A stretch of 64,000 bases of DNA, taken from positions 558,001-622,000 of the forward strand of contig CALLUD010000006.1 in assembly GCA_938011325.1 (NCBI GenBank). Reading direction: 5' to 3'. The stretch is from an uncultured Spartobacteria bacterium (GTDB taxonomy: Bacteria > Verrucomicrobiota > Verrucomicrobiia > Chthoniobacterales > JAATET01). Of this stretch, positions 27,576 to 36,017 are shown piece after piece. The notes under the pieces were generated by a model. That model made no database searches. It was not told where the DNA came from and saw only the letters and a program-made list of their open reading frames with translations. The translations under genes were made by a program, and so were the position numbers. Position 1 is the first letter of the stretch. The number at the start of each line of letters is the position of its first letter.

Positions 27576-28250
27576 ATGAAACAACGCCATCGGAGCGCCT
27601 TTACGCTCCCGGAAATTCTGGCCGTTACCGCGGCCATGGCAGCGCTTGCCGTGATGGTGACCGTATTCTGGAAGAACTCGGTCGAAGATGCCCGGCAAAC
27701 CAAATGCCTGACCCAGCTCAGGATGATCGGCACCGCAGCGATGACCTTCGCAGCGGAAAACGACATGCGCCTGCCGGGAACCGTGCACGACCGCCGGTCG
27801 GGCGTCGCTTCCTGGACAAAGTCGCTGCCCGGATATTCCGACGACACGCTGGAGTTTCGATGCCCGTGCGATCCGGATCCCCAGAGGCCGGTCAGCTACG
27901 TGATCAATGACTTTCTCACGCGGAACCCGTCCGGCGCGACGGACCTCAACTACTCCCACCTCACCCGGCTCGCCACACCCGCCTCCACGCTCTTCTTTGC
28001 GGAGGCGGCCGACGGCTTCATCGGCGACCACTTCCACTTCGCGGGCTATCGCGGAAGGCGGATTCCGCCCAGCGCCGTGGAAACCCAGATCGCCGTGAGG
28101 CGTCACGACGGGAGCGCCAATTACCTCTTCGCGGATGGTCACGCGGAAAACCTCAGCTGGGAGGCTGTGCAGGCCACTCTGGCGGTCGTGCCAAGCAGCT
28201 TCATCGACCCGACCCAGGCCCAGCCAACACCAACTCCAACACCAAAATGA
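27576..28250 (+). CDS. Type II pseudopilin-like protein
   Basis: The 224-residue protein begins MKQRHRSAFTLPEILAV, a prepilin-type leader: a short basic segment, cleavage after alanine (position -1 is usually glycine), Phe at +1, Glu at +5, and a hydrophobic helix. The body is polar with CPCDPD, and its C-terminal segment HDGSANYLFADGHAE is close to the H-x9-DG motif common in pseudopilins of planctomycetes and relatives. It is likely processed by a prepilin peptidase and assembled or anchored in the membrane. ATG 27576 precedes the leader. The stop overlaps the next start (ATGA). Confidence 0.75.
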   Translation: MKQRHRSAFTLPEILAVTAAMAALAVMVTVFWKNSVEDARQTKCLTQLRMIGTAAMTFAAENDMRLPGTVHDRRSGVASWTKSLPGYSDDTLEFRCPCDPDPQRPVSYVINDFLTRNPSGATDLNYSHLTRLATPASTLFFAEAADGFIGDHFHFAGYRGRRIPPSAVETQIAVRRHDGSANYLFADGHAENLSWEAVQATLAVVPSSFIDPTQAQPTPTPTPK

Positions 28251-28966
28251 AACTTTCAGCACTTACTCTCGCGATCAGCACATGGCTGCTGAGCGCATCC
28301 CTTTCGAACGCTCATTTCCATTTCGCCGCTGGCTTCCTCGACGAGAATGGAAACAACAAACCGGACCAGGGCGAACCACTCCGCCTCGTGAATCCTCCGA
28401 GCCTTGATACGGTCTTCCAGATGTCGCTTGTGCAGACCGGCCCGACGCTCAGCGGATACTACGCGTTGACAAGCGCGTCTCACGATTACTTCACGTTCAC
28501 CGCCCTCTCGGACGGTCAGGTGGAGGCCGCCGACCCCCGCCACGCGGCCACCGGCTCCTACATCTGGATGGAAATCACCAGCGTCGTCGGGCCCGAAGGT
28601 GCCAGCTTCGGATTCTGGGAAGAGGGCGATCCCCAGCCGAGGCAGGCGTTCGAAACCAACCAGCCCACGGGAGGGTTCCGGTTCGAGATCAGCGAGCCGC
28701 TCGTTCCAAACGATCCCACCGAAGACCCCTGGGGCCATATCCACGGCCGCGTGTGGACGGTAACGGAACCGGGCGACTACTACGTCACGTTCACGCTCTA
28801 CGACATGAGCACGAACGGCACGGATGGCGGCCCGATCCACTCCCCGAGCGAGTCCTACACCTTCCATTTCGTCGCGGTGCCGGAACCGGGAACGGCTCTG
28901 TTGCTCGGAATCGCTGCGGCGGCACTTGGAGGCACAGCGGTGATGCGCCGACGACCCAGGCTTTAA
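28247..28966 (+). CDS. PEP-CTERM protein with a choice-of-anchor-M-like domain
   Basis: The 239-residue protein has a signal peptide (residues 1-22, SNAHFHF) and ends in VPEPGTALLLGIAAAALGG followed by RRRPRL, the PEP-CTERM sorting signal. In the middle, WGHIHGRVWTVTEPGDYYVT resembles the H-x-H-x-W-x-F-x-x-P-G-x-Y motif of choice-of-anchor M (TIGR03769) surface domains, an assignment made by eye. It is exported and probably anchored after exosortase processing. It is translationally coupled to the pseudopilin gene. A strong GC hairpin lies 8 bases after its stop. Confidence 0.75.
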   Translation: MKLSALTLAISTWLLSASLSNAHFHFAAGFLDENGNNKPDQGEPLRLVNPPSLDTVFQMSLVQTGPTLSGYYALTSASHDYFTFTALSDGQVEAADPRHAATGSYIWMEITSVVGPEGASFGFWEEGDPQPRQAFETNQPTGGFRFEISEPLVPNDPTEDPWGHIHGRVWTVTEPGDYYVTFTLYDMSTNGTDGGPIHSPSESYTFHFVAVPEPGTALLLGIAAAALGGTAVMRRRPRL

Positions 28967-28973
28967 GGCAAAT

Positions 28974-29006
28974 GGCGCTCGCGGCGAAACAACCGCCGCG
29001 GGCGCC
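28974..29006 (+). terminator. Strong hairpin after the PEP-CTERM gene, lacking a U-tract
   Basis: A 13-pair GC stem (GGCGCTCGCGGCG with CGCCGCGGGCGCC, one G-U) encloses a 7-base AAACAAC loop. It lies 8 bases after the stop. No T-run follows, so it may stop polymerase with a factor or protect the 3' end. Confidence 0.6.
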
Positions 29007-29069
29007 TCGCCGGCATTCGGCTGACGCACCAATCCTCCAGCACTCCGATGCTCCGGCGCAAAAAACGGT

Positions 29070-29531
29070 GTGCATTCTCGCGACAGGTCCGTAACCTTCG
29101 TCGGAGTGGCAGCAGGGAAGAAGATCGCACCTAAAAAACTCGCTCTGCGAGGTGGCAAAGAAGTATCCGCCATGGGCTGGATCGAAGACACTCACGGGGC
29201 CGTGCTCATGGTCCGTCAGGCGTGCGGCCGGAAACTCTGGACCCTTCCCGGCGGGAAGGTCCTGCCGACGGAAGCCATCGAGAAGGGACTCCGTCGCGAG
29301 ATTCACGAGGAGACCTCCGGCACTGTGGCTTTCGCGACCCAGATCGCATTTTTCGACCGCCCGGAAAAACGAAACGTAACGTTCCTGTATCGCGTCATGC
29401 TGAAGGCCGGCCGCCCGATGAAACCCAACAAACGGGAGATTGCCGCGGTCGAATATCGCACATCGCTGCCGCGGGATGCGTCCCCCTCGTTGCGGCATTT
29501 CTGGAATTTGCTCCGCCACGGTCGCGGCTGA
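29070..29531 (+). CDS. Nudix hydrolase
   Basis: The Nudix box is seen as GGKVLPTEAIEKGLRREIHE, followed by EETSG, matching Gx5Ex7REUxEE, with serine in place of the final glycine. Nudix enzymes hydrolyse nucleoside diphosphates linked to other groups; the substrate cannot be read. The predicted core starts with VSAMGWIEDTHGAVLMVRQ. The start is uncertain: GTG 29070 gives 153 residues, GTG 29106 a shorter protein, and ATG 29172 would cut the first strand. It is monocistronic, between the PEP-CTERM gene and ndk. Confidence 0.7.
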   Translation: MHSRDRSVTFVGVAAGKKIAPKKLALRGGKEVSAMGWIEDTHGAVLMVRQACGRKLWTLPGGKVLPTEAIEKGLRREIHEETSGTVAFATQIAFFDRPEKRNVTFLYRVMLKAGRPMKPNKREIAAVEYRTSLPRDASPSLRHFWNLLRHGRG

Positions 29532-29644
29532 GGTTCATCAGAGAGTCCAGACCCCAAAATGGGCATTGACGCCACTTTGCCTGCGTCGATAGGTTGCCCG
29601 TCCGCTCTGATGCCACCGCCTCTCGGGCGGTCCCTTGAAAACGT

Positions 29645-30868
29645 ATGGCCGAAGAGCTTGCATACATCCTGATAACTCCCTACTCGATCCGCAAATCGCG
29701 AACCGGGGGAATCATCGCGCGCCTGCTCTCCCGCTCGGGTCTCGAGCTCGTGGCCGGCCGGATGTTCGCCCCGAGCCGGGAACTCATCGAGGAATACGCC
29801 CGCTCGATTGTCACGGAGGCTGATCCGCGTCACCGCCGCACGCAGGAGCTGATCCGCGATTACGTTTTGAAAAACATGGCGCCGAATGCCGAGGGCAAGT
29901 GCCGACGCACGCTCATGCTTGTGCTTCGCGGCGAAAATGCCGTCGCGCGCGTCCTCGAGGTGGCCGGTCACATTGAGCATGAACGGACCGCCGGTGAAAC
30001 CATTCGCGACACCTACGGCGACTATCTCACCGACGGAGAGCGCGTCCTTTATTTCGAGCCCGCCGTGCTTGCCGCGCCAAATCGCGAGACCGCCGAGGCC
30101 GACCTGAAGCTCTGGGCCCGCTACTCCGATTCCGATGGCGGCCTGCTCGAAAAAATCGTCCCGTATCCCGAGGGTGCCAACGTTCAGAACACGCTCGTCC
30201 TCATCAAGCCGGACAACTTCCGCTTTCCAAACGTGCGCCCGGGAGCGGTGATCGACACGTTTTCGAAAACGGGGCTCTCGATCATCGGATTCAAGGTGCA
30301 CCACATGAGCGTCGCCGAGGCCGAGCAGTTCTACGGCCCGGTTCTCGATGTGCTGAAGGACGTTCTCCGGGCACCCACGGCGCGTCGCGCCCGCTTCGCC
30401 ATCGAGGAAGAACTCGGCTGCCCGATCGGAGACAAGGCCGAGACCGCCATTGGTAATCTCCTCGGACCCATCGCCGCGCAGGCGCACTGGGAATCCATCA
30501 TTCAGTTCATGTCGGGCGGGCGCCCGAGCCAGTGCACGCCGGAGCAGAAAGCCGCGCCAGGCACCGAGAAGTGCGTCGCCATCATCTACCAGGGCATCGA
30601 TGCGGTGAAAAAAATCCGCGAAGTCCTCGGACCGACCGATCCTTCAAAGGCGCCGCTGGGCACCATCCGCCGCGAATTTGGGCAAACCATGATGGTGAAC
30701 GCCGCGCACGCCTCCGATTCTCCCGAAAATGCACAGCGGGAGATGGGGATCATCCGCGCGCACGAAAACAATTTGAAGTCCCTCATCGAAACCCATTTTG
30801 CGTCCGCTGCCGCCGCAAGTCCGGGAACTTCCGCGATCGCGGTTGAATCCCAAACCAACCATCGGTAG
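29645..30868 (+). CDS. ndk: Tandem nucleoside diphosphate kinase, degenerate first domain
   Basis: NDK moves the gamma phosphate from ATP to other nucleoside diphosphates via a phosphohistidine. The 407-residue product holds two NDK-like halves. Residues 1-145 start AYILITPYSIRKSRTGGIIA, but the lysine of the usual IKPD is lost and no NxxHGSD follows, so the first half should be inactive. Residues 181-375 keep TLVLIKPD (K188), APLGTIRREFG, and N352-A-A-H355-A-S-D-S with the catalytic histidine. About 40 extra residues (238-280) sit between the lobes of the second half. Normal NDK is about 140 residues and hexameric or tetrameric; this form may dimerise intramolecularly. It is upstream of an aminotransferase. 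Confidence 0.82.
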   Translation: MAEELAYILITPYSIRKSRTGGIIARLLSRSGLELVAGRMFAPSRELIEEYARSIVTEADPRHRRTQELIRDYVLKNMAPNAEGKCRRTLMLVLRGENAVARVLEVAGHIEHERTAGETIRDTYGDYLTDGERVLYFEPAVLAAPNRETAEADLKLWARYSDSDGGLLEKIVPYPEGANVQNTLVLIKPDNFRFPNVRPGAVIDTFSKTGLSIIGFKVHHMSVAEAEQFYGPVLDVLKDVLRAPTARRARFAIEEELGCPIGDKAETAIGNLLGPIAAQAHWESIIQFMSGGRPSQCTPEQKAAPGTEKCVAIIYQGIDAVKKIREVLGPTDPSKAPLGTIRREFGQTMMVNAAHASDSPENAQREMGIIRAHENNLKSLIETHFASAAAASPGTSAIAVESQTNHR

Positions 30869-30904
30869 CCTCCTCCTCACATCTCAAAATCGCACGAAAC
30901 CAGC

Positions 30905-32068
30905 ATGCAACTCTCCTCTCGCGTAGAAACTCTCACTCCGTCTCTCACGCTCGCCATCGACAGCAAGGCGAAGGCGATGAAGGCGGAAGGCATCGACGTC
31001 TGCGGCTTCGGCGCGGGCGAGCCCGACTTCGATACGCCCGATCACATCAAGGCCGCCGCACAGGCCGCGCTCGAAACCGGCTTCACGAAATACACCCCGA
31101 GTTCCGGCATTCCGGAGCTTCGCCAGGCGATCGCCAGCAAGCTCGCCGCCGAAAACAATCTCGAATACAAGCCCAGCCAGGTCATCATCAGCAACGGCGC
31201 CAAGCAGTCCTGCTACAACGCCATCATGGCTGTTTGCGACCCCGGCGACGAAGTCATCATCCCGGCACCCTACTGGCTGAGCTATCCCGAAATGGTCCGG
31301 CTGGCCGGCGCCGAGCCGGTCGTTGTCCCGACCACCGAGGAAACGGCGTGGAAGATCACCGCGGAGCAGTTCGAAAACGCGATGACGCCGAAGACGAAGA
31401 TGATCATCCTCAACACTCCGGGCAACCCGACCGGATCGGTCTACACCCGTGACGAACTGCGCGCGATCGCCGAGGTCGCTGCGGAGGAGGAGATCTACAT
31501 TCTCTCCGACGAAATCTACGAGAAACTCGTCTATGACGGCACCGAGCACGTGAGCATCGCGTCGCTCAGCCCCGAGGCCTACGACCTCACGATCACGGTG
31601 AACGGTTTCAGCAAGGCCTATTCGATGACCGGATGGCGCCTCGGTTACCTCGCCGCTCCGGAGCCGATCGCGAAGGCGATCGATTCCATGCAGAGCCACA
31701 GCACGTCGAATCCCTGCTCGTTTTCGCAGAAGGGCGCGATCGCCGCGATCAAGGGCGACCAGCAGTGCGTCATCGACATGCGCGAGGAGTTCAACATTCG
31801 TCGCGAATACATGCACAGCCGCCTCAGCGCGATCACGGGCATCACTGCGGTCAAGCCGCTGGGCGCCTTCTACGTGCTCGCGAACATCAGCCAGCTCGGC
31901 CTCAACTCGACGAACTTCGCCGACCGCCTGCTGAGCAAGGCCAATGTGGCCGTCGTCCCGGGCATTGCGTTTGGTGACGATCGCACGATCCGCCTGAGCT
32001 ACGCGACGAGCATGGACGTCATCAAGACAGGCCTCGATCGCCTCGAGGAGTTCTGCAAGACGTTGTAA
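30905..32068 (+). CDS. Pyridoxal-phosphate aminotransferase, class I (aspartate aminotransferase-like)
   Basis: The 387-residue enzyme shows the class I/II fold signatures: GAGEPDFDTPDHI, TKYTPSSGIPELRQAI, NTPGNPTG, and the SKAYSMTGWRLGY motif with K237 as the Schiff-base lysine. It resembles subgroup I aspartate aminotransferases, which serve aspartate and sometimes prephenate. The exact substrate is not established. ATG 30905 is the start, 36 bases after ndk. It is followed by a strong terminator. Confidence 0.9.
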   Translation: MQLSSRVETLTPSLTLAIDSKAKAMKAEGIDVCGFGAGEPDFDTPDHIKAAAQAALETGFTKYTPSSGIPELRQAIASKLAAENNLEYKPSQVIISNGAKQSCYNAIMAVCDPGDEVIIPAPYWLSYPEMVRLAGAEPVVVPTTEETAWKITAEQFENAMTPKTKMIILNTPGNPTGSVYTRDELRAIAEVAAEEEIYILSDEIYEKLVYDGTEHVSIASLSPEAYDLTITVNGFSKAYSMTGWRLGYLAAPEPIAKAIDSMQSHSTSNPCSFSQKGAIAAIKGDQQCVIDMREEFNIRREYMHSRLSAITGITAVKPLGAFYVLANISQLGLNSTNFADRLLSKANVAVVPGIAFGDDRTIRLSYATSMDVIKTGLDRLEEFCKTL

Positions 32069-32076
32069 CGGATTTC

Positions 32077-32143
32077 TGGAAGCCGGCTCTCCGGCCTTCC
32101 ATCCGCTTTCAAAGACCGCCGGCGACACCCGTCGGCGGTTTTT
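32077..32143 (+). terminator. Double hairpin terminator after the aminotransferase gene
   Basis: The first hairpin pairs TGGAAG-CCGG (32077-32086) with CCGG-C-CTTCCA (32091-32101), with one bulged base. The second pairs ACCGCCGGCG (32115-32124) with CGTCGGCGGT (32130-32139) around ACACC and runs into TTTTT (32139-32143). The second is a standard intrinsic terminator for the plus strand. Confidence 0.88.
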
Positions 32144-32161
32144 GCATCCATACGCTGCGCG

Positions 32162-33364
32162 CTATTGCATCCCGGGCAGCGCAGGTGGCATCGGATTTAT
32201 CGGGCCGGCCGGCGGCTGTGTCGGAACGACCGGCTGCGCGGGCGCAAGCGCGGCACCCTTGATCGCGAGCATCAAGTTCGACTCGCCGGGCTTCCATTTG
32301 TAGCCCGTTCCGAAGTCCAGAGGGATTGCGCCCATCTGGGCGTAGGCCTCGCCGAGTTCCGGCTGAAAGTATTTTTGGAAGATCTCCAGCGTGCCGGTGT
32401 AATTGCCGAAAAACGTGATGCGCCAGTCGCCGCGGAAATATTTCAAAGGAATTCCCGAGTCGTCCTGCAGGATGGCTGAGCTGTTCGCGAGCAGGAAGTC
32501 GCGCACGCGCGAGAAATACGGCTCGTGCATGAGGTAGGAGGCCGCCTTGAGATACGTGTGCGCCGGCGCGAAGCCGCCCATCCATTTCAGCAGGGCGGGA
32601 TTCGATTTCAGCGCACCGTCGGAAACGTCCGCCTGGATGTAATAAACCGTCTGCGTCGGGCTCATGGAATCCCTGCGAAAGCGAATCTGCACCCCGGGCA
32701 GGTAACCCCGCACCACCTCGGGGCCTCTCAGCACCGCCAGTTCTCCATTTCGCCCGATCCCAACGTAGTCAACGGACTCGATCGTTCCTCCGCCAAGGGA
32801 GATGAAAGATTCGATGATCGGCAGCACACCGCGAAAGTCGGTCTGCTCGAGATCGACCTTCATGTCCTTCGTGATGAAGTGGCTGAACCGCAGGGTCACC
32901 GACGTGGACTTCCGCAGATTTTCGAGGCCGGCGAGGATTCGCGGCAGGTCAAGTTGCTCCGGCGGCACCATCGAGCCGACCGGCTCCAATCCGCCGAGAA
33001 TGTAAACCGGCGCGTTCGGAAACAACGCGTAGACATTGATAAAGTCCGGGCCGCCGAAGAGGTAAAACACCGGCGCCGAGTCCCCGATTCGCGGCAGGAT
33101 CTGCGTCGCCGAAAACGCGCGCATTTTCGAGAAATACCGCTCGTCGAAACGCTTCCAGGTTTCGGAGAACGTGCGCGCGTGATCGAGATACGCGGGCTCG
33201 CGCTGAATCGGTTCAAGGAGGGAACCCGGTGGCAGGCGGCGGCCCGTGAGAAAGCGCGCCTGCTCGTCCGGCGATGAAGCGGGCGGGACAAACTGAGCCG
33301 TCGCGGTGGCAATGCCAATGACGCCGGCGAGCAGCGGAAGCAGGAATCTCATACGTCGAATCAT
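32162..33364 (-). CDS. Hypothetical exported protein
   Basis: The 400-residue protein has a signal peptide (from MRFLLPLLAGVIGIATATAQ) and a soluble alpha/beta body, including SAPVFYLFGGPDFINVYALF, TLRFSHFITKDMKVDLEQTD and a C-terminal proline/alanine-rich tail. I recognise no enzyme motif. ATG 33364 overlaps the permease TGA (ATGA), and a second ATG at 33352 is possible. Because it is the third gene of a nagA-permease transcription unit, it may act on amino-sugar material or sense it outside the membrane, which is inference only. A terminator of the opposing aminotransferase gene lies before its 3' end. Confidence 0.6.
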   Translation of the reverse strand: MIRRMRFLLPLLAGVIGIATATAQFVPPASSPDEQARFLTGRRLPPGSLLEPIQREPAYLDHARTFSETWKRFDERYFSKMRAFSATQILPRIGDSAPVFYLFGGPDFINVYALFPNAPVYILGGLEPVGSMVPPEQLDLPRILAGLENLRKSTSVTLRFSHFITKDMKVDLEQTDFRGVLPIIESFISLGGGTIESVDYVGIGRNGELAVLRGPEVVRGYLPGVQIRFRRDSMSPTQTVYYIQADVSDGALKSNPALLKWMGGFAPAHTYLKAASYLMHEPYFSRVRDFLLANSSAILQDDSGIPLKYFRGDWRITFFGNYTGTLEIFQKYFQPELGEAYAQMGAIPLDFGTGYKWKPGESNLMLAIKGAALAPAQPVVPTQPPAGPINPMPPALPGMQ

Positions 33365-34683
33365 ATTCGCAGGCTGCCGCGCATCCAGCATCCGAAGTGA
33401 TAAACCCCGAGACCGGCCACCAGGATGCCTGCGCCTAAAGCGGCCGACCGCGGCTCCTCGATGGTCGTGTGAATCAGCGTGAACACCGCCGTCGCGGCAA
33501 AGAGCAACGGTGTGAGCGGATACCCCCAGCAGCGGAACGGTCGCGGCAAATCCGGTTCGCGCACCCGCAACACCACGACGCCCACCACCGTGAGCAGACT
33601 GCACACCACCAGCGCGTATTGTGCCGACACCAGCACGCGCTGGAAGGTCGAGTTCCACAGCAGGATCAGCACGAGCACCGATTGAAAGAGGACCGCGCGC
33701 GCGGGAATGCCACCTCGCGTGGTATGTGCGAAAAAGCGCAGGGAAGCGAAATCCTCGCCGATCGTCTGCATCACGCGCGGACCCGCCCACGTCATTGCGC
33801 TGATGGTCGAGATCAATCCCGCACAGATGAATCCCGACATGATGCGTCCGCCCTGTTCGCCGAAGATCGCCACTGCGGAGAGGTTCCCAATATCCAGTTT
33901 TCCGGCGAGCTGATCGATCGGCACGGTTTTCAGGAAGATCGCATTCAGCCCCACATAAAGCGCGCCGACAAAGAGCGTTCCAAGGATCAACCCCCAAGGC
34001 ACATCACGACCGGGCCGCCGCACTTCACCGGTGATGTAGGTCGCGGCATTCCAGCCGGAATACGCATACATCACATACATGAGCGAGACAGCAAACGGCG
34101 CCGAGAAAATGAGGCCTGCATCCCCTGTCTGCGGCAGAAATGAGATCGGCTCGGTCGGACCCCAGAAAGCCCCCGCGACAATCAGCACCACGATGAGCGC
34201 GAGCTTCAGCAGCGTGAACACGATTTGAAATCCCTGGCTCAACGCGATCGTTCCGAGATGCGCGAGCGTCACGACCAAAACGACCACCGTGGCCGCCGGC
34301 AGCGTCGGCACCCCGGGAATCGTCGCGTGCAGATATTCGCCAAACGCCATGGCAGCCAGCGTCACCGGCGCCGCGAACCCGACCATGGCCGACACGAAGC
34401 CGCCCACGAATCCCAGCGGCCGGCCGTAGATCCGGCTCAGGAAGTTGTATTCCCCGCCCGAACGCGGCAATGCGGACGCAAGCTCCGCGTAACACAGCGC
34501 CCCGCACAGCGCAAAAATCGCGCCCACCGCCCACAGCACGAGGATCGTAAACCCCGAGGGCAGATCGGCCACTTGAAATCCGAGGCTCGTAAAGACGCCC
34601 GTGCCCACCATGTTGGCCACGACGATCGCCATGCAGGTAAACAGGCCAACCCGCTTTTCCCGACCCCGATCAGGCATAGGCAT
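33361..34683 (-). CDS. APC family amino acid permease
   Basis: The 440-residue protein has about twelve membrane segments. Its first, MAIVVANMVGTGVFTSLGFQV, carries the GTGVF consensus of the amino acid-polyamine-organocation superfamily substrate-binding helix, followed by ALCYAELASALPRSGGEYNFL, the typical second-helix motif. The substrate is probably an amino acid. It starts inside the end of nagA (ATG 34683; nagA stop at 34670) and its stop overlaps the start of the next gene, so all three are coupled. The alternative start ATG 34677 also fits. Confidence 0.85.
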   Translation of the reverse strand: MPMPDRGREKRVGLFTCMAIVVANMVGTGVFTSLGFQVADLPSGFTILVLWAVGAIFALCGALCYAELASALPRSGGEYNFLSRIYGRPLGFVGGFVSAMVGFAAPVTLAAMAFGEYLHATIPGVPTLPAATVVVLVVTLAHLGTIALSQGFQIVFTLLKLALIVVLIVAGAFWGPTEPISFLPQTGDAGLIFSAPFAVSLMYVMYAYSGWNAATYITGEVRRPGRDVPWGLILGTLFVGALYVGLNAIFLKTVPIDQLAGKLDIGNLSAVAIFGEQGGRIMSGFICAGLISTISAMTWAGPRVMQTIGEDFASLRFFAHTTRGGIPARAVLFQSVLVLILLWNSTFQRVLVSAQYALVVCSLLTVVGVVVLRVREPDLPRPFRCWGYPLTPLLFAATAVFTLIHTTIEEPRSAALGAGILVAGLGVYHFGCWMRGSLRI

Positions 34684-35848
34684 CGAACACGCGTCGCCCG
34701 CGCACCCAGGTTTGGCAAATCGAGAAATCGTTCGTGAAGACGATGAGGTCCGCGTTCATTCCCGGCGTGAGGGATCCGGTTTCACATTCGAGGCCAAGCG
34801 TGGCCGCCGGCGTCACCGTCGCCGCGCGCAAAGCCTCGGGCAGCGCGACGCCGGCCAGAGTCACCACGTTTTTCAGGCAATCGATCATTCGCGCAGTGCT
34901 TCCCGCCAGGGCCGCACCGTCCGCCGTCATCGCGACCCCTTCGGAGACCTGGCAGGAAATCCCGCCCAACTCAAATTCCGCACCCGGCTCCAGACCGGCT
35001 CCCGCGGTTGCATCGGTGATCAGCGCAACGCGGTCGGCGCCCTTCGCGTTCCACAGCATGCGGAGCAGCGTTGGGGAAACGTGATGTCCATCCGCAATCA
35101 CCTCGCACACGACCTCCGGCTTCGCCAGCGCTGCTTCGAGCAACCCAGCCACTCGCAACGCGCCACGCCGACGGGAGGTCGACATGCAATTGAAGGTGTG
35201 CGTGACCTGCCGCATGCCGTGGGAAAACGCCCGTTGCGCGTCTTCGTCCCACGCATCGCTATGCCCGCCGCTCACGGCGATCCCCGCCTCGACGAGTTGC
35301 GGAATCAACCACTCCATGCCGGGCAGCTCCGGCGCGAGCGTGATCTTGGTGATCACATCCACGTAGCGCCGCCAGTGGTCGGCATCGTTTTCCCCGGGCA
35401 CTCGAAGAAAATCGGGCCGATGAGCACCCCGGCGCTCGGGTGAAAAATACGGACCCTCTACGTGAATCCCCGCGAGCCGCGCGCCAGTCCTTCCCGACTC
35501 CGGCCGCCATTGGCGCGCCGTATCGAGAACGGCCCCGATGTCCAGCCATGAGGCGCACACGGTGGTCAATGCCAGGGTCGTCGTCCCGCCCGAGGCGTGA
35601 AATCTGCAAATCGTCTCGAACGCTTCCGGCGTCGCCTCCATCGCATCACGGCCAAGCGCTCCATGCACATGAATATCGATCAGTCCGGGCGAGAGGAGGT
35701 TTCCGCCGCAATCAATCACCTCGTCGAAGGACTCGCGGATCACCTGCGGACCCACGGCGGCAATTCGCCCGTCGCGCACGCGCAATGCACCGGACTCCAC
35801 ACGCCCGTTGGGCAGGCAAAGGCGTGCATTCGTAAACAACGTGCTCAT
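34670..35848 (-). CDS. nagA: N-acetylglucosamine-6-phosphate deacetylase
   Basis: NagA removes the acetyl group of GlcNAc-6-phosphate, giving glucosamine-6-phosphate for catabolism or wall recycling. The amidohydrolase motifs are present: LIDIHVHG (H60, H62), HVEGPYF with the metal-bound glutamate, GHSDA, THTFNCM, DGHHVS and ITDATAG with the catalytic aspartate. The length of 392 residues is normal. ATG 35848 is chosen over the longer frame to 35887, which has no matching residues. NagB is not adjacent; an APC permease and an unknown exported protein follow. tRNA-Leu lies just upstream. Confidence 0.9.
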   Translation of the reverse strand: MSTLFTNARLCLPNGRVESGALRVRDGRIAAVGPQVIRESFDEVIDCGGNLLSPGLIDIHVHGALGRDAMEATPEAFETICRFHASGGTTTLALTTVCASWLDIGAVLDTARQWRPESGRTGARLAGIHVEGPYFSPERRGAHRPDFLRVPGENDADHWRRYVDVITKITLAPELPGMEWLIPQLVEAGIAVSGGHSDAWDEDAQRAFSHGMRQVTHTFNCMSTSRRRGALRVAGLLEAALAKPEVVCEVIADGHHVSPTLLRMLWNAKGADRVALITDATAGAGLEPGAEFELGGISCQVSEGVAMTADGAALAGSTARMIDCLKNVVTLAGVALPEALRAATVTPAATLGLECETGSLTPGMNADLIVFTNDFSICQTWVRGRRVFDAYA

Positions 35849-35894
35849 CGCTCGACACGATGTTCCCGGAAAATCCCGGGGAAACAAGAAACTC

Positions 35895-35976
35895 TACCGG
35901 CGGAGGGTCTCGAACCCACACTCCCGAAGGAACGCGATTTTGAGTCGCGCGCGTCTGCCAATTCCGCCACGCCGGC
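35895..35976 (-). tRNA. tRNA-Leu (anticodon CAA)
   Basis: Read on the minus strand, the cloverleaf is clear. The 7-pair acceptor runs from GCCGGCG to CGCCGGT with discriminator A, and the D arm contains GCGGAATTGGCAGACGC. The anticodon stem CGCGA/TCGCG encloses CTCAAAA, giving anticodon CAA (35940-35942). A 13-base variable arm (TTCCTTCGGGAGT) marks a class II tRNA, and the T loop is TTCGAGA. The 3' CCA is not encoded. One T-arm pair looks mismatched. It decodes UUG. Confidence 0.92.
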
Positions 35977-36017
35977 GTGGAGAAGGGAATATGCGTCAGG
36001 GTTCCCTCCCTGACCAA

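Noticed and set aside
35895..35976. Genomic island inserted at the tRNA-Leu gene
   Set aside because: No integrase, direct repeat or composition change is visible on either side; neighbours are nagA and the flotillin operon.
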